The notes beneath the pieces are model-generated. The model saw only the letters and a program-made list of their open reading frames with translations. It had not been told where the DNA came from and searched no databases. The position numbers were made by a program, and so were the translations under genes. This document shows positions 1-7,936 of a stretch of 64,000 nucleotides of DNA, piece after piece; the first letter of the stretch is position 1; each line of letters opens with the position of its first letter. This DNA comes from Agromyces atrinae (GTDB taxonomy: Bacteria > Actinomycetota > Actinomycetes > Actinomycetales > Microbacteriaceae): assembly GCF_013407835.1 (NCBI RefSeq), contig NZ_JACCBI010000001.1:186001-250000 (forward strand). Reading direction: 5' to 3'.

Positions 1-71
1 AGCACTCGCACCGTGCCCGTGCGTTCGAGCTGCTGCTGCCCGAACTCGAGCGGATCCACGCGGAACTCTGA
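1..71 (+). CDS. C-terminal fragment of an unidentified protein
   Basis: The open frame enters from the left edge and ends at TGA 69-71. The visible 22 residues are charged and helical (they end LLLPELERIHAEL). The tail is compatible with the end of a small helical protein such as a transcriptional regulator placed before the metal exporter, but there is too little sequence to assign a family. The next gene starts 66 nt downstream on the same strand, so the two could be co-transcribed. Confidence 0.4.
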   Translation, partial: HSHRARAFELLLPELERIHAEL

Positions 72-137
72 GGCCGATAACGGCTCTCATTCCTATCTTG
101 GGCCGATGACGCGATTCCGTCTTACGCTGGAATCGAC

Positions 138-1052
138 ATGGCACACTCTCACGACCACGGGCACTCGACGGCCAACCGCACGCGACTTCTGATCGCGATC
201 GCGTTCATCGGCACGGTGCTCGTCGTCGAGGTCGTCGGCGCGATCATCTCGGGCTCTCTCGCGCTGCTCGCCGACGCCGGGCACATGCTCTCCGACCTCA
301 TCGGTCTCATCATCGCCCTCGTCGCCGTGATCATCGCCGCACGCCCTGCTACCGACCGGCAGACCTACGGGTATCAGCGGGTCGAGGTGTTCGCGGCGCT
401 CATCAACGGCGTCATCCTCCTCGTCGTCGCCGGATTCGTGGCGTTCGAGGGTGTCAGCCGACTCATCGACGGCGCGCAGGGCGAGGTGCAGAGCACGCCG
501 ATGCTCATCGTCGCCGTCATCGGTCTCGCCGCGAATCTCGTCGCTCTCGTCGTGCTGCGCGGCGGCGCGAAGCAGTCGATCAACATGCGCGGCGCCTACC
601 TCGAGGTCTTCGGCGACCTCATCGGCTCGGTCGCCGTCATCGTCGCGGCCGTCGTCATGATGGTCACGGGCTTCGCTGCGGCCGACTCTATCGCGTCGCT
701 CTTCATCGCCGCCCTCATCGTTCCGCGCGCCCTCGTGCTGCTTCGCGACGTGGCGCGCGTCCTCAGCGAGTCGGCTCCCGCCGAGACGGATGTCGCGGAG
801 ATCCGTGCGCACATCCTGCGAACGCCCGGTGTCGTCGCCGTGCATGACGTGCACGTCTGGGCGATCACGTCGGGCTCACACGTCTTCAGTGCGCACGTCG
901 TCGTCGAACCCGAGATCTTCGAGTCGGGCCGGGCGGGCGACATCCTCGACGAACTCGGGGGATGCCTGTCGGAGCACTTCGACGTCGACCACTCGACGTT
1001 CCAGCTCGAACCCGCCGGTCGCGAGCAGCGCGAGCACCAGCACCACGCCTAG
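138..1052 (+). CDS. Cation diffusion facilitator (CzcD-type) metal exporter
   Basis: This 304-residue protein is a cation diffusion facilitator that should export Zn2+ or a similar divalent metal in exchange for protons at the cytoplasmic membrane. The His-rich N-terminus (MAHSHDHGHS) is typical of the family. It is followed by six hydrophobic segments, the TM2 metal motif HxxxD at residues 49-53, and a TM5 motif ExxxD at 156-160, where many zinc members have HxxxD. A soluble C-terminal domain of about 90 residues ends in another His cluster. The substrate cannot be told from sequence. A TACGCT hexamer lies 15 nt before the ATG and there is no good ribosome-binding site. Confidence 0.92.
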   Translation: MAHSHDHGHSTANRTRLLIAIAFIGTVLVVEVVGAIISGSLALLADAGHMLSDLIGLIIALVAVIIAARPATDRQTYGYQRVEVFAALINGVILLVVAGFVAFEGVSRLIDGAQGEVQSTPMLIVAVIGLAANLVALVVLRGGAKQSINMRGAYLEVFGDLIGSVAVIVAAVVMMVTGFAAADSIASLFIAALIVPRALVLLRDVARVLSESAPAETDVAEIRAHILRTPGVVAVHDVHVWAITSGSHVFSAHVVVEPEIFESGRAGDILDELGGCLSEHFDVDHSTFQLEPAGREQREHQHHA

Positions 1053-1068
1053 GCCTCACCCCCGTAGA

Positions 1069-1138
1069 CCCCGTTTCGGCGTCACGAAGTGGCGGTTCGC
1101 GCGGGTGTTACCGGCGTGTCGTGACGCCGAGACTGGGG
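1069..1138. repeat. Imperfect inverted repeat between convergent genes
   Basis: Arms at 1069-1087 and 1119-1138 share a perfect 12-bp core (TCGGCGTCACGA and its complement) plus partly paired C/G outer ends, around a 31-nt loop. It fills the gap between the convergent CDF and dedA genes, so it may act as a two-way terminator or be a dispersed repeat unit. No T-tract follows either arm. Confidence 0.6.
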
Positions 1139-1142
1139 TAGG

Positions 1143-1904
1143 TCAGCGGTTGTCGTGACCGTCGCTGTGCTCGGGGCCGCGCTCGAAGACCTCGGGGTCA
1201 AGCACGAGCTCTTCGGCTTCGGCGTGATCGGTGACGACGTCGAGGCCCGCGGCCTCGGCCTTCCGCGCCTTGTGCATCGACTGGAAGTAGTGCCAGAGCG
1301 TCGGGATGAGCGTGATGACGACGGCACCGAGCAGGATGACGTCGATGTAGGACTGCACGAAGTCGGCGACGGGCGGGATGTAGCCGATGAGGAAGCCGAA
1401 GTACGTGAGGCCGACACCCCAGATGACGGCGCCGATGAAGTTGTAGAGCGTGTACTTCTTGTAGTTCATGTGGCCGACGCCGGCGGCGACGGGGGCGAAC
1501 GTGCGCACGATCGGCACGAAGCGCGCGAGGATGATCGCGATGCCGCCGAAACGCTCGAAGAATGCGTTGGTGCGCTCGACGTTCTTGACGCTGAAGACGC
1601 CCGACTCTTTACGTTCGAAGATGCGTGGGCCGGCCTTGTGGCCGATCAGATAGCCCACCTCACCGCCGACGAAGGCCGCGAGGCCGATCGCGAGACACAC
1701 CCACCAGATGTCGACGCCGAACACGAGCGACGTGTGGGTCAGCAGGCCCGAGATGACGAGCAGCGTGTCGCCCGGCAGGAGGAACCCGACGAGCAGCCCG
1801 GTCTCGGCGAAGACGATGAGACAGACGACGACGAGGGCCCAGGGGCCGGCCGCCGAGATGATCGTCTCGGGGTCGAGCCAGGGGATGAGGGCGGTGGGCA
1901 TCAT
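1143..1904 (-). CDS. DedA family membrane protein
   Basis: A 253-residue integral membrane protein of the DedA/SNARE-associated family, whose members are linked to undecaprenyl-phosphate or phospholipid recycling across the membrane. Visible family marks are the acidic residue in VFAETG (E34), the LPGDTLL reentrant motif at 44-50 and the second half motif RFVPIVRTFAPVAAG at about 128-142. A charged cytoplasmic tail of about 40 residues follows the last membrane span. A purine-rich region precedes the ATG at 1902-1904; a second ATG codon follows it directly. The exact lipid substrate is unknown. Confidence 0.9.
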   Translation of the reverse strand: MMPTALIPWLDPETIISAAGPWALVVVCLIVFAETGLLVGFLLPGDTLLVISGLLTHTSLVFGVDIWWVCLAIGLAAFVGGEVGYLIGHKAGPRIFERKESGVFSVKNVERTNAFFERFGGIAIILARFVPIVRTFAPVAAGVGHMNYKKYTLYNFIGAVIWGVGLTYFGFLIGYIPPVADFVQSYIDVILLGAVVITLIPTLWHYFQSMHKARKAEAAGLDVVTDHAEAEELVLDPEVFERGPEHSDGHDNR

Positions 1905-2045
1905 GGGGGGAGGCTCCAGTCATCGGCAGGAACGCGGCGGACCCCGGCGAGGTCGACACGGATGCCGCGTGCGAGCAAACCCGGAGGCTCGTGACGCGCC
2001 GCGGGCGCGTAGGTGAGTCTACCGATTCAGCTGGGTAGACCCTAT

Positions 2046-2060
2046 GGGGGAAATCCCCCC
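2046..2060 (-). terminator. Hairpin after heme oxygenase
   Basis: Five G (2046-2050) and six C (2055-2060) separated by AAAT form a small GC hairpin directly after the heme oxygenase stop codon on the minus strand. There is no clear T-run, so termination strength is uncertain. Confidence 0.45.
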
Positions 2061-2062
2061 GA

Positions 2063-2704
2063 TCAGGCGGCGAGAGCGTCGAAGAGGGCGCTGTTGAATC
2101 GGAACGACGCGCGGACCTCGGTGATGAGGGCGTCGACCTGCTCGGGCGCGAGTGCGAGACCGTTGATTCCCTCGCGGTACGTGCGCTTGAACGGCACCGG
2201 CGCGATGCCCTCGAACCGGTAGAACGAGAGCTGCTCGGGGGTCGCGCCGTAGTGGCGGGCGACGAGGGCGGCGATCGCCTGTCCGCCCGAGAGGTCGCCG
2301 AGGTAGCGCGTGTAGTGGTGCGCGAGGTAGAGCACGTCGTCGTCGGCGATCGCGCGGAGGTGGTCGGCATAGGCCTGCGTCGCGGGCAGTGCCGGGTGAG
2401 TCTCGCGCCAGTCGGCGGCACCGAGCGCGACGAGGTCGCTCTCGATCGAGGCGAAACGGTCGAGCTCGGCCGTGAAGATCTCAGGGTCGTCGGCACGACG
2501 CGTGCGCGACTCGAGCGCCTCGTACACGTAGGCGTACTGAGCGAGGTAGCGGGTGTAGTCGTCGAGCGACAGCTCGCCCTTCATGAGGCGCGTCACGAAG
2601 CCCCGCGACTCGGCAGCCTTGTGGTCGTCGGCGGAAGCGGCACGGATCAGCGCGGCGACGTCGAGGAGGTCGTCGGTGGTCTCGGTCGGGGGAGCGATCG
2701 TCAT
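2063..2704 (-). CDS. hmuO: Biliverdin-producing heme oxygenase
   Basis: Predicted cytosolic heme oxygenase, 213 residues, opening the heme ring to biliverdin, CO and Fe2+ with electrons from a reductase not seen here. The proximal heme ligand is expected at H28 (DDHKAAES), and the distal helix shows the family motif YLGDLSGGQ at 134-142. Its length fits bacterial HmuO enzymes. The gene stands alone. An almost ideal DtxR/IdeR box lies 21 nt upstream of the start codon, so the enzyme is probably induced under iron limitation to release iron from host or environmental heme. No heme importer is adjacent. Confidence 0.93.
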   Translation of the reverse strand: MTIAPPTETTDDLLDVAALIRAASADDHKAAESRGFVTRLMKGELSLDDYTRYLAQYAYVYEALESRTRRADDPEIFTAELDRFASIESDLVALGAADWRETHPALPATQAYADHLRAIADDDVLYLAHHYTRYLGDLSGGQAIAALVARHYGATPEQLSFYRFEGIAPVPFKRTYREGINGLALAPEQVDALITEVRASFRFNSALFDALAA

Positions 2705-2724
2705 GGCAGGCCTTCGCGTTCGGT

Positions 2725-2740
2725 GTTAGGTCTGCCTAAC
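2725..2740 (-). promoter_or_regulatory. DtxR/IdeR-type iron box upstream of heme oxygenase
   Basis: The perfect inverted repeat GTTAGG-TCTG-CCTAAC matches the core of the actinobacterial DtxR/IdeR operator (TTAGGTnAGSCTAACC-like). It lies 21 nt before the heme oxygenase start and probably covers its promoter, giving iron-dependent repression. Confidence 0.8.
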
Positions 2741-2795
2741 ATCCTAGGCGGACGCTTCCCTCCGCGTCACCTCGCCCGTGGCATCCCTTCGGGGG

Positions 2796-2969
2796 TCAGC
2801 CCTTCGCAGGCGGCTCGCCCGGTCGTACCGCGGCGGTGTCGGCGATGTCGATGCGCTTCACTCCGTCATCTTCCGTCACGGTGATGCGCGGGGCGGCGTC
2901 GCTCTCGCTCGCCTTCGGCGCCGTCGTGAGCTGGTCGTGGCGCTTCTCTTCGGGGGTCATGTCGGTCAT
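2796..2969 (-). CDS. Small hydrophilic protein of unknown function
   Basis: A 57-residue frame running from ATG 2967-2969 to TGA 2796-2798. It begins MTDMTPEEKRHDQLTTAPK, is rich in Asp, Glu and Ala, and has no membrane segment, signal peptide or Cys. Codon choice matches the neighbouring genes (strong G/C third positions), which supports real coding. It lies between the heme oxygenase promoter and the divergent SHOCT gene. A small hairpin follows its stop. The function is unknown; a short conserved actinobacterial protein is the best guess. Confidence 0.6.
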   Translation of the reverse strand: MTDMTPEEKRHDQLTTAPKASESDAAPRITVTEDDGVKRIDIADTAAVRPGEPPAKG

Positions 2970-3054
2970 GTCGCGAGCGTAGGCCGAACGGATGACACGG
3001 CATCACCCCTTGACAGAGGCGGTTCGGTCTCGGGCGGGCGTCGGCGCGCCGCGC

Positions 3055-3060
3055 TACACT
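3055..3060 (+). promoter_or_regulatory. -10 hexamer TACACT of a leaderless-type start
   Basis: TACACT begins 12 nt before the ATG at 3067, so the transcript would start at or within a base or two of the start codon. It also decides the start of the SHOCT gene. Confidence 0.55.
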
Positions 3061-3066
3061 CGCCGG

Positions 3067-3318
3067 ATGTTCCAGGGATTCGCCGGATGGCACCTCATCA
3101 TCGTGATCGGCGTGCTGCTGCTGATCGTCGGTATCGCCGCGATCATCATCTACGTCGTCACGCGCAGTCGAGCCGTGACCGACCAGACGACATCTCCCCA
3201 GGCGATGCCGCAATCGATCGAGAGTCGCCTCGCCGAGCTCGAGTCGCTCCGCACGCGCGGCGTGATCTCCGACGACGAGTACGCGCGGCAGCGCCGGGTC
3301 ATCCTCGGCGAGATCTGA
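3067..3318 (+). CDS. Small membrane protein with C-terminal SHOCT domain
   Basis: An 83-residue protein with one strongly hydrophobic N-terminal segment (residues about 8-30) and a C-terminal SHOCT-type motif (LAELESLRTRGVISDDEYARQ, about 53-73). SHOCT is a short domain usually found at the ends of membrane or regulatory proteins and thought to mediate oligomerisation. I chose ATG 3067 rather than the in-frame ATG at 2992, because a TACACT hexamer sits 12 nt upstream and the extra 25 residues would be arginine-rich and unlike a membrane protein leader. The role is unknown. Confidence 0.75.
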   Translation: MFQGFAGWHLIIVIGVLLLIVGIAAIIIYVVTRSRAVTDQTTSPQAMPQSIESRLAELESLRTRGVISDDEYARQRRVILGEI

Positions 3319-3344
3319 GGCGTCACGTCGCTCAGTTCAGTGGG

Positions 3345-3424
3345 TGCGGGAGAAGGGACTTGAACCCTCACGCCGAAGCACAGGAACCTAAATCCTGCGT
3401 GTCTACCAATTCCACCACTCCCGC
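3345..3424 (-). tRNA. tRNA-Leu (anticodon TAG)
   Basis: The minus strand folds as a type II tRNA: 7-bp acceptor (GCGGGAG with CTCCCGC), anticodon stem CAGGA/TCCTG around loop TTTAGGT giving anticodon TAG, a long variable arm (TGCTTCGGCGT) and the GTTCAAGT T-loop. CCA is not encoded. It reads CUA, a rare codon here. A TAGACT hexamer at 3437-3442 lies just upstream. Confidence 0.95.
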
Positions 3425-3569
3425 GAGTGCGTCGATAGTCTACGGCGGCCCTCGCTCCCGATGAGGCATCGCAGCCGCCGAGGCCGAATTCTCGCATCGC
3501 TGTCACATTTCGGTCGTGGGCGGCAACATACAGAGTGTGGGGAACATCACCGGGGGAGATGAGACGCGT

Positions 3570-4178
3570 ATGACACGTCGGGGCATGACGACGCAGACGA
3601 AATGGTGGATCGGGGTTCTCGCGGTGGGGCTCGGTGTCGCCGTTGCCGTGCCGGCGGTCGCCGTGTCGACCTGGGTCGCTCGCACGGGAGTGATGGGAGA
3701 TCCGTCCTCGAGCACAGAAGAGGATGACTCGGAGTGGCTCGATATCGCCGCGCCCGACGCTCCCGCGGTGATCGTCGAGGCCTACCCGACGTACCTCACC
3801 CTGCCGGAGGGAGTCTCGCCGAACGCCGCGATGGAGGACGTCGCGCGCATCTTCGACAGGATGAGCGCCGAGGCCGGCGGTCAGGCCCGCGCCCAGGACG
3901 GGCTCGTCACGCAGTCGTACGAGTCGTTCGCGTACTGCGCGTGGATCGTCGAGTGGCTCGGCGCCGAGAGCGCAGCGGATGACGCGCGCTTGAGTACCGC
4001 GGTCGACTGGCTGAGTACGCCCGAGAGCTTCCCCGCGATCGCGGCCGCCGATGGGGGCGGAGTCGTCGACGCGATACTCGGGTTCGCTCAGTCTGCGCGC
4101 GACGGCGATCGTGCGGGCGTCGAGAAGGGGTACCAGCAAGGCGCATGCACGGGGCGGGTCGACCTCCCCACGAGCTGA
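3570..4178 (+). CDS. Hypothetical membrane-anchored extracytoplasmic protein
   Basis: A protein of about 202 residues with a short basic start, one hydrophobic N-terminal helix (roughly residues 12-33) and a soluble Asp/Glu/Ala-rich remainder, suggesting an anchor with the bulk outside the cell. It contains two Cys (in YCAW and near the C-terminus, GACTG) that could pair. Start ATG 3570 is chosen because GGGGGAGA lies 10 nt upstream; an in-frame ATG at 3516 would add 18 residues without a good ribosome-binding site. The family is not recognised. It precedes the tad operon by about 80 nt, but nothing in it resembles TadZ, RcpC or a prepilin peptidase. Confidence 0.7.
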
Positions 4179-4256
4179 CGAGCGAAGGCCCGGATCGCGC
4201 AGATTGCCCTGTGGATAACCGTCTGGGCGTCATCCTGCTCGCTCAGGATGGTCGTC

Positions 4257-5486
4257 ATGGGTGGGGAGATTCTGGCGATCGCCGAGCAGGTGCGGTCGCG
4301 CGTGCGACGCGACGGCGTCGATCTGTCGGGCGACGATGCGGCGGCTGAGCGATACGTCGCCGACGCGGTTCGGGCGTACAGCGAGCGCGCGCTCGCCGGA
4401 GCGCACGACACCCTTCCCGACGAGGCCGAGACCGCGCGCGCGGTCGTCGCGTCGCTGACCGGGTACGGGCCACTGCAGCCGTTCCTCGACGACCCCACGA
4501 TCGAGGAGATCTGGATCAACGGGCCGACGCGCGTCTTCGTCGCACGGAACGGCGTGCCCGAACTGACTCCGCTCGTGCTCGCCGAGTCCGAGATCCGCGA
4601 TCTCGTCGAGCGCATGCTCCAGGCCTCCGGGCGCCGGGTCGATCTCTCGACGCCGTTCGTCGATGCATCGCTGCCCGACGGATCGCGCATCCACGTCGTC
4701 ATCCCCGACATCACGCGCGACCACATCTCGGTCAACATCCGCAAGTTCCACCGCCGCATCGGCGATCTCAGCCGCCTCGTCGCTCTCGACTCGCTGACGC
4801 AGCAGGCGGCCGAATTCCTGCGCATGAGCGTGCTCGCCGGGCTCAACATCCTCGTCTCCGGGGCGACGCAGGCGGGCAAGACGACGCTCGTCAACGCACT
4901 CCTCTCGGGTGCACGTCCCACCGATCGCATCGTCACCGTCGAGGAGACGTTCGAGCTCGATGTCGCCGCGCGTGACGTGGTCGCGCTGCAGTGCCGACAG
5001 CCCAGCCTCGAGGGCACGGGCGAGATCACGCTGCGGCGCCTCGTGAAAGAGGCGCTGCGCATGCGCCCCGACCGCCTCGTCGTCGGCGAGGTGCGGGAGG
5101 CCGAGAGCCTCGACCTGCTCATCGCACTCAACGCGGGCGTGCCGGGCATGTGCACAATCCACGCCAACACCGCGCGCGACGCGCTGACCAAGCTCTGCAC
5201 CCTGCCGCTGCTCGCCGGTCGCAACATCGATTCCGCGTTCGTCGTGCCGACGGTCGCGACGTGCGTCGACCTCGTCGTGCACTGCCGCATGGAGAGGGGC
5301 GGCCGGCGGCGAGTCAGCGAGATCGTCGCCCCGAGCGGGCGACACTCGGGGTCAGTCATCGAGGCGAGCCCCATCTTCGCGCTCGACGGGGGAGAGCTCC
5401 GCGCGACCGGCGGGTATCCGGTGCGCACGGAGAAGTTCGAGGCCGCGGGCTTCGACCCCGCGATCGTGCTGTCAAGGCGATCGTGA
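4257..5486 (+). CDS. tadA: TadA/CpaF secretion ATPase of a tad pilus system
   Basis: A hexameric secretion ATPase powering assembly of Flp-type (tight adherence) pili. The 409-residue protein has an N-terminal domain and a RecA-like core with Walker A GATQAGKT at about 202-209 (the usual form is GxTGSGKT), Asp/Glu box VEETFEL at 228-234, Walker B-like RLVVGEVR at 273-280 and His box CTIHANT at 299-305. I prefer ATG 4257, with AGGA 8 nt upstream, over ATG 4248, which adds only three residues. It is the first gene of the operon and overlaps tadB by 4 nt (GTGA). No TadZ/CpaE-like partner precedes it. Confidence 0.92.
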   Translation: MGGEILAIAEQVRSRVRRDGVDLSGDDAAAERYVADAVRAYSERALAGAHDTLPDEAETARAVVASLTGYGPLQPFLDDPTIEEIWINGPTRVFVARNGVPELTPLVLAESEIRDLVERMLQASGRRVDLSTPFVDASLPDGSRIHVVIPDITRDHISVNIRKFHRRIGDLSRLVALDSLTQQAAEFLRMSVLAGLNILVSGATQAGKTTLVNALLSGARPTDRIVTVEETFELDVAARDVVALQCRQPSLEGTGEITLRRLVKEALRMRPDRLVVGEVREAESLDLLIALNAGVPGMCTIHANTARDALTKLCTLPLLAGRNIDSAFVVPTVATCVDLVVHCRMERGGRRRVSEIVAPSGRHSGSVIEASPIFALDGGELRATGGYPVRTEKFEAAGFDPAIVLSRRS

Positions 5487-6346
5487 ACTCCATTGCGTGG
5501 GGCGCCGTGCTCGGCGTCGGCGCGCTGCTCATCGCGTCGCCGTGGCTCTGGCCGCACACGGGCGAACGGCGACCCGAGTCCCGTCCGATTTCCGTGCTGC
5601 GCACCGACCTCGCGCTCGCCGGGGTGAGTCGAGTACCGCCGATCGCGTTCCTGCTCATCTCGCTCCTCGTCGGCATCGTCGTCGCCTCCGTCGTCTTCGC
5701 GGTGACACTTGTGATGCCGCTCGCCGTTGCGGCTCTGCTCGTCGGCGGCACCTCACCCTGGTTGGTCGTTCGCGCGCGAGCGAATCAGCGGAGGGCGTCC
5801 CACCGGGGCGTGTGGCCTGACATCGTCGACCATCTGGTCTCCGCCGTCCGCTCAGGTCTCGCTCTGCCGGATGCCGTGATGAGTCTCGCCTCGGTCGGCC
5901 CGGAGGAGACCCGGGCGGAGTTCCGCCGTTTCGCGAGGTCGTATCGAGCGAGCGGCAACTTCTCGGCGAGCATCGATGAACTGAAGGACGGCCTCGGCGA
6001 CGCGATCGCCGACCGCATCCTCGAGACATTGCGCATGGCGCGAGAGGTCGGCGGCAGCGATCTCGTCGCCGTGCTGCGGTCGCTCGCGGCCTACCTCCGT
6101 GAAGACCAGGCGATCCGAACCGAAGTCGCCGGCCGGCAGTCGTGGGTGACGAACGCGGCCCGGCTGGGCGTCGCCGCACCCTGGGTCCTGCTGTTCATGC
6201 TCGCGAGCCGTCCCGAAGCGGCCGTCGCCTACAACTCGCCGGCCGGAGCGACACTCATCGTCGGCGGCCTCGTGGTCAGCATCGTGGCGTACCGCATCAT
6301 GATGGCGATCGGCCGACTGCCCGCCGAACGGCGGTGGTTCGGATGA
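5483..6346 (+). CDS. tadB: TadB-like type II secretion F-domain membrane protein
   Basis: A 287-residue inner-membrane platform protein of the tad pilus, starting at GTG 5483 inside the tadA stop (GTGA overlap). There are two N-terminal membrane segments, then a soluble T2SSF domain of about 120 residues with the characteristic alternation of helices (VWPDIVDHLVSAVRSGLALPDA, about residues 111-132), then two C-terminal membrane segments. TadB and TadC together form the membrane platform that TadA drives. The 4-nt overlaps on both sides imply translational coupling in one operon. Confidence 0.88.
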   Translation: MNSIAWGAVLGVGALLIASPWLWPHTGERRPESRPISVLRTDLALAGVSRVPPIAFLLISLLVGIVVASVVFAVTLVMPLAVAALLVGGTSPWLVVRARANQRRASHRGVWPDIVDHLVSAVRSGLALPDAVMSLASVGPEETRAEFRRFARSYRASGNFSASIDELKDGLGDAIADRILETLRMAREVGGSDLVAVLRSLAAYLREDQAIRTEVAGRQSWVTNAARLGVAAPWVLLFMLASRPEAAVAYNSPAGATLIVGGLVVSIVAYRIMMAIGRLPAERRWFG

Positions 6347-7278
6347 CGGCGAGCATCGCCCTCGCGATCGTGTGCGGCGCCGGTCTCGGCCTCGGGCTCT
6401 GGTCGATCGTGGCCGTCATCCCGAGGATCGGGCGGGCGCGACTCGTCGATCGGCTCGCCCCGTATCTCGTCGACACGTTCAACGAGGCCCGCGAGATGAT
6501 GGCGCGGCGCACGGTGCACCCCGTGCCGGTGCTCGCGATCCTCGCGTCACCCCTCACCGGTTCACTCGGGGTGATCGCCTCGACGATCTTCGGTTCGGCG
6601 ACCGTGACCGAACACCGTCTGCGGCAGGCGGGATCGCCGGTCACCGTGCCCCGATTCCGCGTGCAGCAGCTCGCGTGGGCCGGTATCGGTGTCGCGGCGG
6701 GCGCGGCGATCGCGCTCCTCCTCCCTGCGGCGAGTGCGCCGGGCGTTCTGCGCGTCACCGTGCCCGTGATCTTCGGCCTTCTGGGTGCGGTCGGCCGCGA
6801 CCTCGTGCTGCAGCGCGCCGCGAAGAGCAGGCTGGCACGACTGTCGAGCGAGCTTCCGTCGGTCGTCGAGTTCCTGAGCCTGAGTCTCGCCGCGGGCGAG
6901 GGCATCGTCGACTCGCTCCGGCGGGTATCGCGGTCGAGCGGTGGCGTGGTCGCGGCCGAGTTCGCCGCTGTGATCTCCGCTGTCGGCAGCGGTGTGCCGA
7001 TCATCACCGCACTCCGCGAGATGAGTGTCGCCATGGCGCATCCGGCTCTCACGCGCTGCGTCGATCAGATCGCCGGAGCACTCGAGAGGGGCACACCGCT
7101 TGCCGACGTGCTGCGCGCTCAAGCCGCCGACATCCGCGGCGAGGGCAAGCGACAGCTCCTCGAGACCGCGAGCAAGAAGGAGGTCGCGATGCTGTTCCCT
7201 CTCGTCTTCCTCATCCTGCCGATCACGATCCTCTTTGCCGTCTTCCCGGGCGTCATGGTCCTGCAGGCGGGGTTCTGA
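6343..7278 (+). CDS. tadC: TadC-like type II secretion F-domain membrane protein
   Basis: A 311-residue partner of TadB, starting at ATG 6343 in an ATGA overlap with the tadB stop. Hydrophobic segments lie at the N-terminus, around residues 105-155, and at the very end (MLFPLVFLILPITILFAVFP). Between them is a T2SSF domain with the typical SELPSVVEFLSLSLAAGEGIVDSL helix (about 167-190). It is assigned as TadC from its position after tadB and its domain layout; the sequence alone does not separate TadB from TadC. Confidence 0.87.
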   Translation: MTASIALAIVCGAGLGLGLWSIVAVIPRIGRARLVDRLAPYLVDTFNEAREMMARRTVHPVPVLAILASPLTGSLGVIASTIFGSATVTEHRLRQAGSPVTVPRFRVQQLAWAGIGVAAGAAIALLLPAASAPGVLRVTVPVIFGLLGAVGRDLVLQRAAKSRLARLSSELPSVVEFLSLSLAAGEGIVDSLRRVSRSSGGVVAAEFAAVISAVGSGVPIITALREMSVAMAHPALTRCVDQIAGALERGTPLADVLRAQAADIRGEGKRQLLETASKKEVAMLFPLVFLILPITILFAVFPGVMVLQAGF

Positions 7279-7370
7279 CGACATGACGACCCGTTGCGCT
7301 CACCACGACTCACCGACCACCGCGCCGACCACCACAGCACCCACCACCACCGAGAGAAAGGGACCCACCC

Positions 7371-7547
7371 ATGCTGAAAGCCGCACTCCGCGCCCGACCC
7401 CGATTCGCCGACGAGCGCGGCGACGTGCCCGGGTGGGTGCTGATCACGCTGATGACCGCGGGACTCGTCGTCCTCATCTGGGCGCTCGCGGGGCCGGCAC
7501 TCACCAACGTCTTCAACGAGGCGATCGACCGCGTCATCAGTTTCTGA
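7371..7547 (+). CDS. Small Flp/pilin-like subunit
   Basis: A 58-residue protein: basic start, then DERGDVPGW, then a 20-residue hydrophobic helix (about 21-40) and a short amphipathic end (NVFNEAIDRVISF). This is the plan of tad-locus Flp-type pilins, with a charged leader, a Gly near the helix start as the probable prepilin cleavage region, and a hydrophobic core. AGAAAGGGA lies a few bases before ATG 7371. It is the only candidate for the major pilin between tadC and tadE. Its classical Glu-Tyr pair after the cleavage site is not evident, so pilin identity is an inference from context. Confidence 0.7.
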   Translation: MLKAALRARPRFADERGDVPGWVLITLMTAGLVVLIWALAGPALTNVFNEAIDRVISF

Positions 7548-7936
7548 CCTCCCGTCTGCTCACCGAGGATCGCGGGTCTGCGATCGCGGAGTTCAGTCTC
7601 GTCTCGGTGCTGCTCACGGCACTCGTGCTCGGAGTCGTGCAACTCGCCCTCGCACTGCACGTGCGCAATACGACGCTCGATGCGGCGGCGGAGGGTGCTC
7701 GGTACGCGGCCCTCGCCGATACCGGGCTCGACGCGGGAATCGAACGCACGAAAGACCTCATCGCGACGGCCGTCGGTCCGGCGTACACCACCGATGTCAG
7801 CGCCGCCTATGTCGAGTTCGCGGGAGTGCCCGCGGTCGGAGTGCGGGTCGTCACGAGCATCCCGCTCGTCGGCCTTCTCGGGGTCGAGAGGGGGTTGGAT
7901 GTCTCGGGACACGCCGCACTCGAATCGATGGACTGA
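7544..7936 (+). CDS. TadE-like pseudopilin (probable CTG start)
   Basis: About 130 residues with the TadE signature near the N-terminus: DRGSAIAEFSLV followed by a hydrophobic helix of about 20 residues, then a soluble part (RNTTLDAAAEGARYAA). TadE proteins are minor pilins of the tad system. No ATG, GTG or TTG lies in frame near the expected start. The best position is CTG 7544, which overlaps the upstream stop as CTGA, parallel to the GTGA and ATGA junctions elsewhere in this operon. The 3' end overlaps the next gene by 38 nt. Confidence 0.75.
   Translation: MTSRLLTEDRGSAIAEFSLVSVLLTALVLGVVQLALALHVRNTTLDAAAEGARYAALADTGLDAGIERTKDLIATAVGPAYTTDVSAAYVEFAGVPAVGVRVVTSIPLVGLLGVERGLDVSGHAALESMD

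Noticed and set aside
3010..3060. TTGACA at 3010 as the -35 element for the SHOCT gene promoter
   Set aside because: The spacing to TACACT is 39 nt, far too long for a promoter pair.
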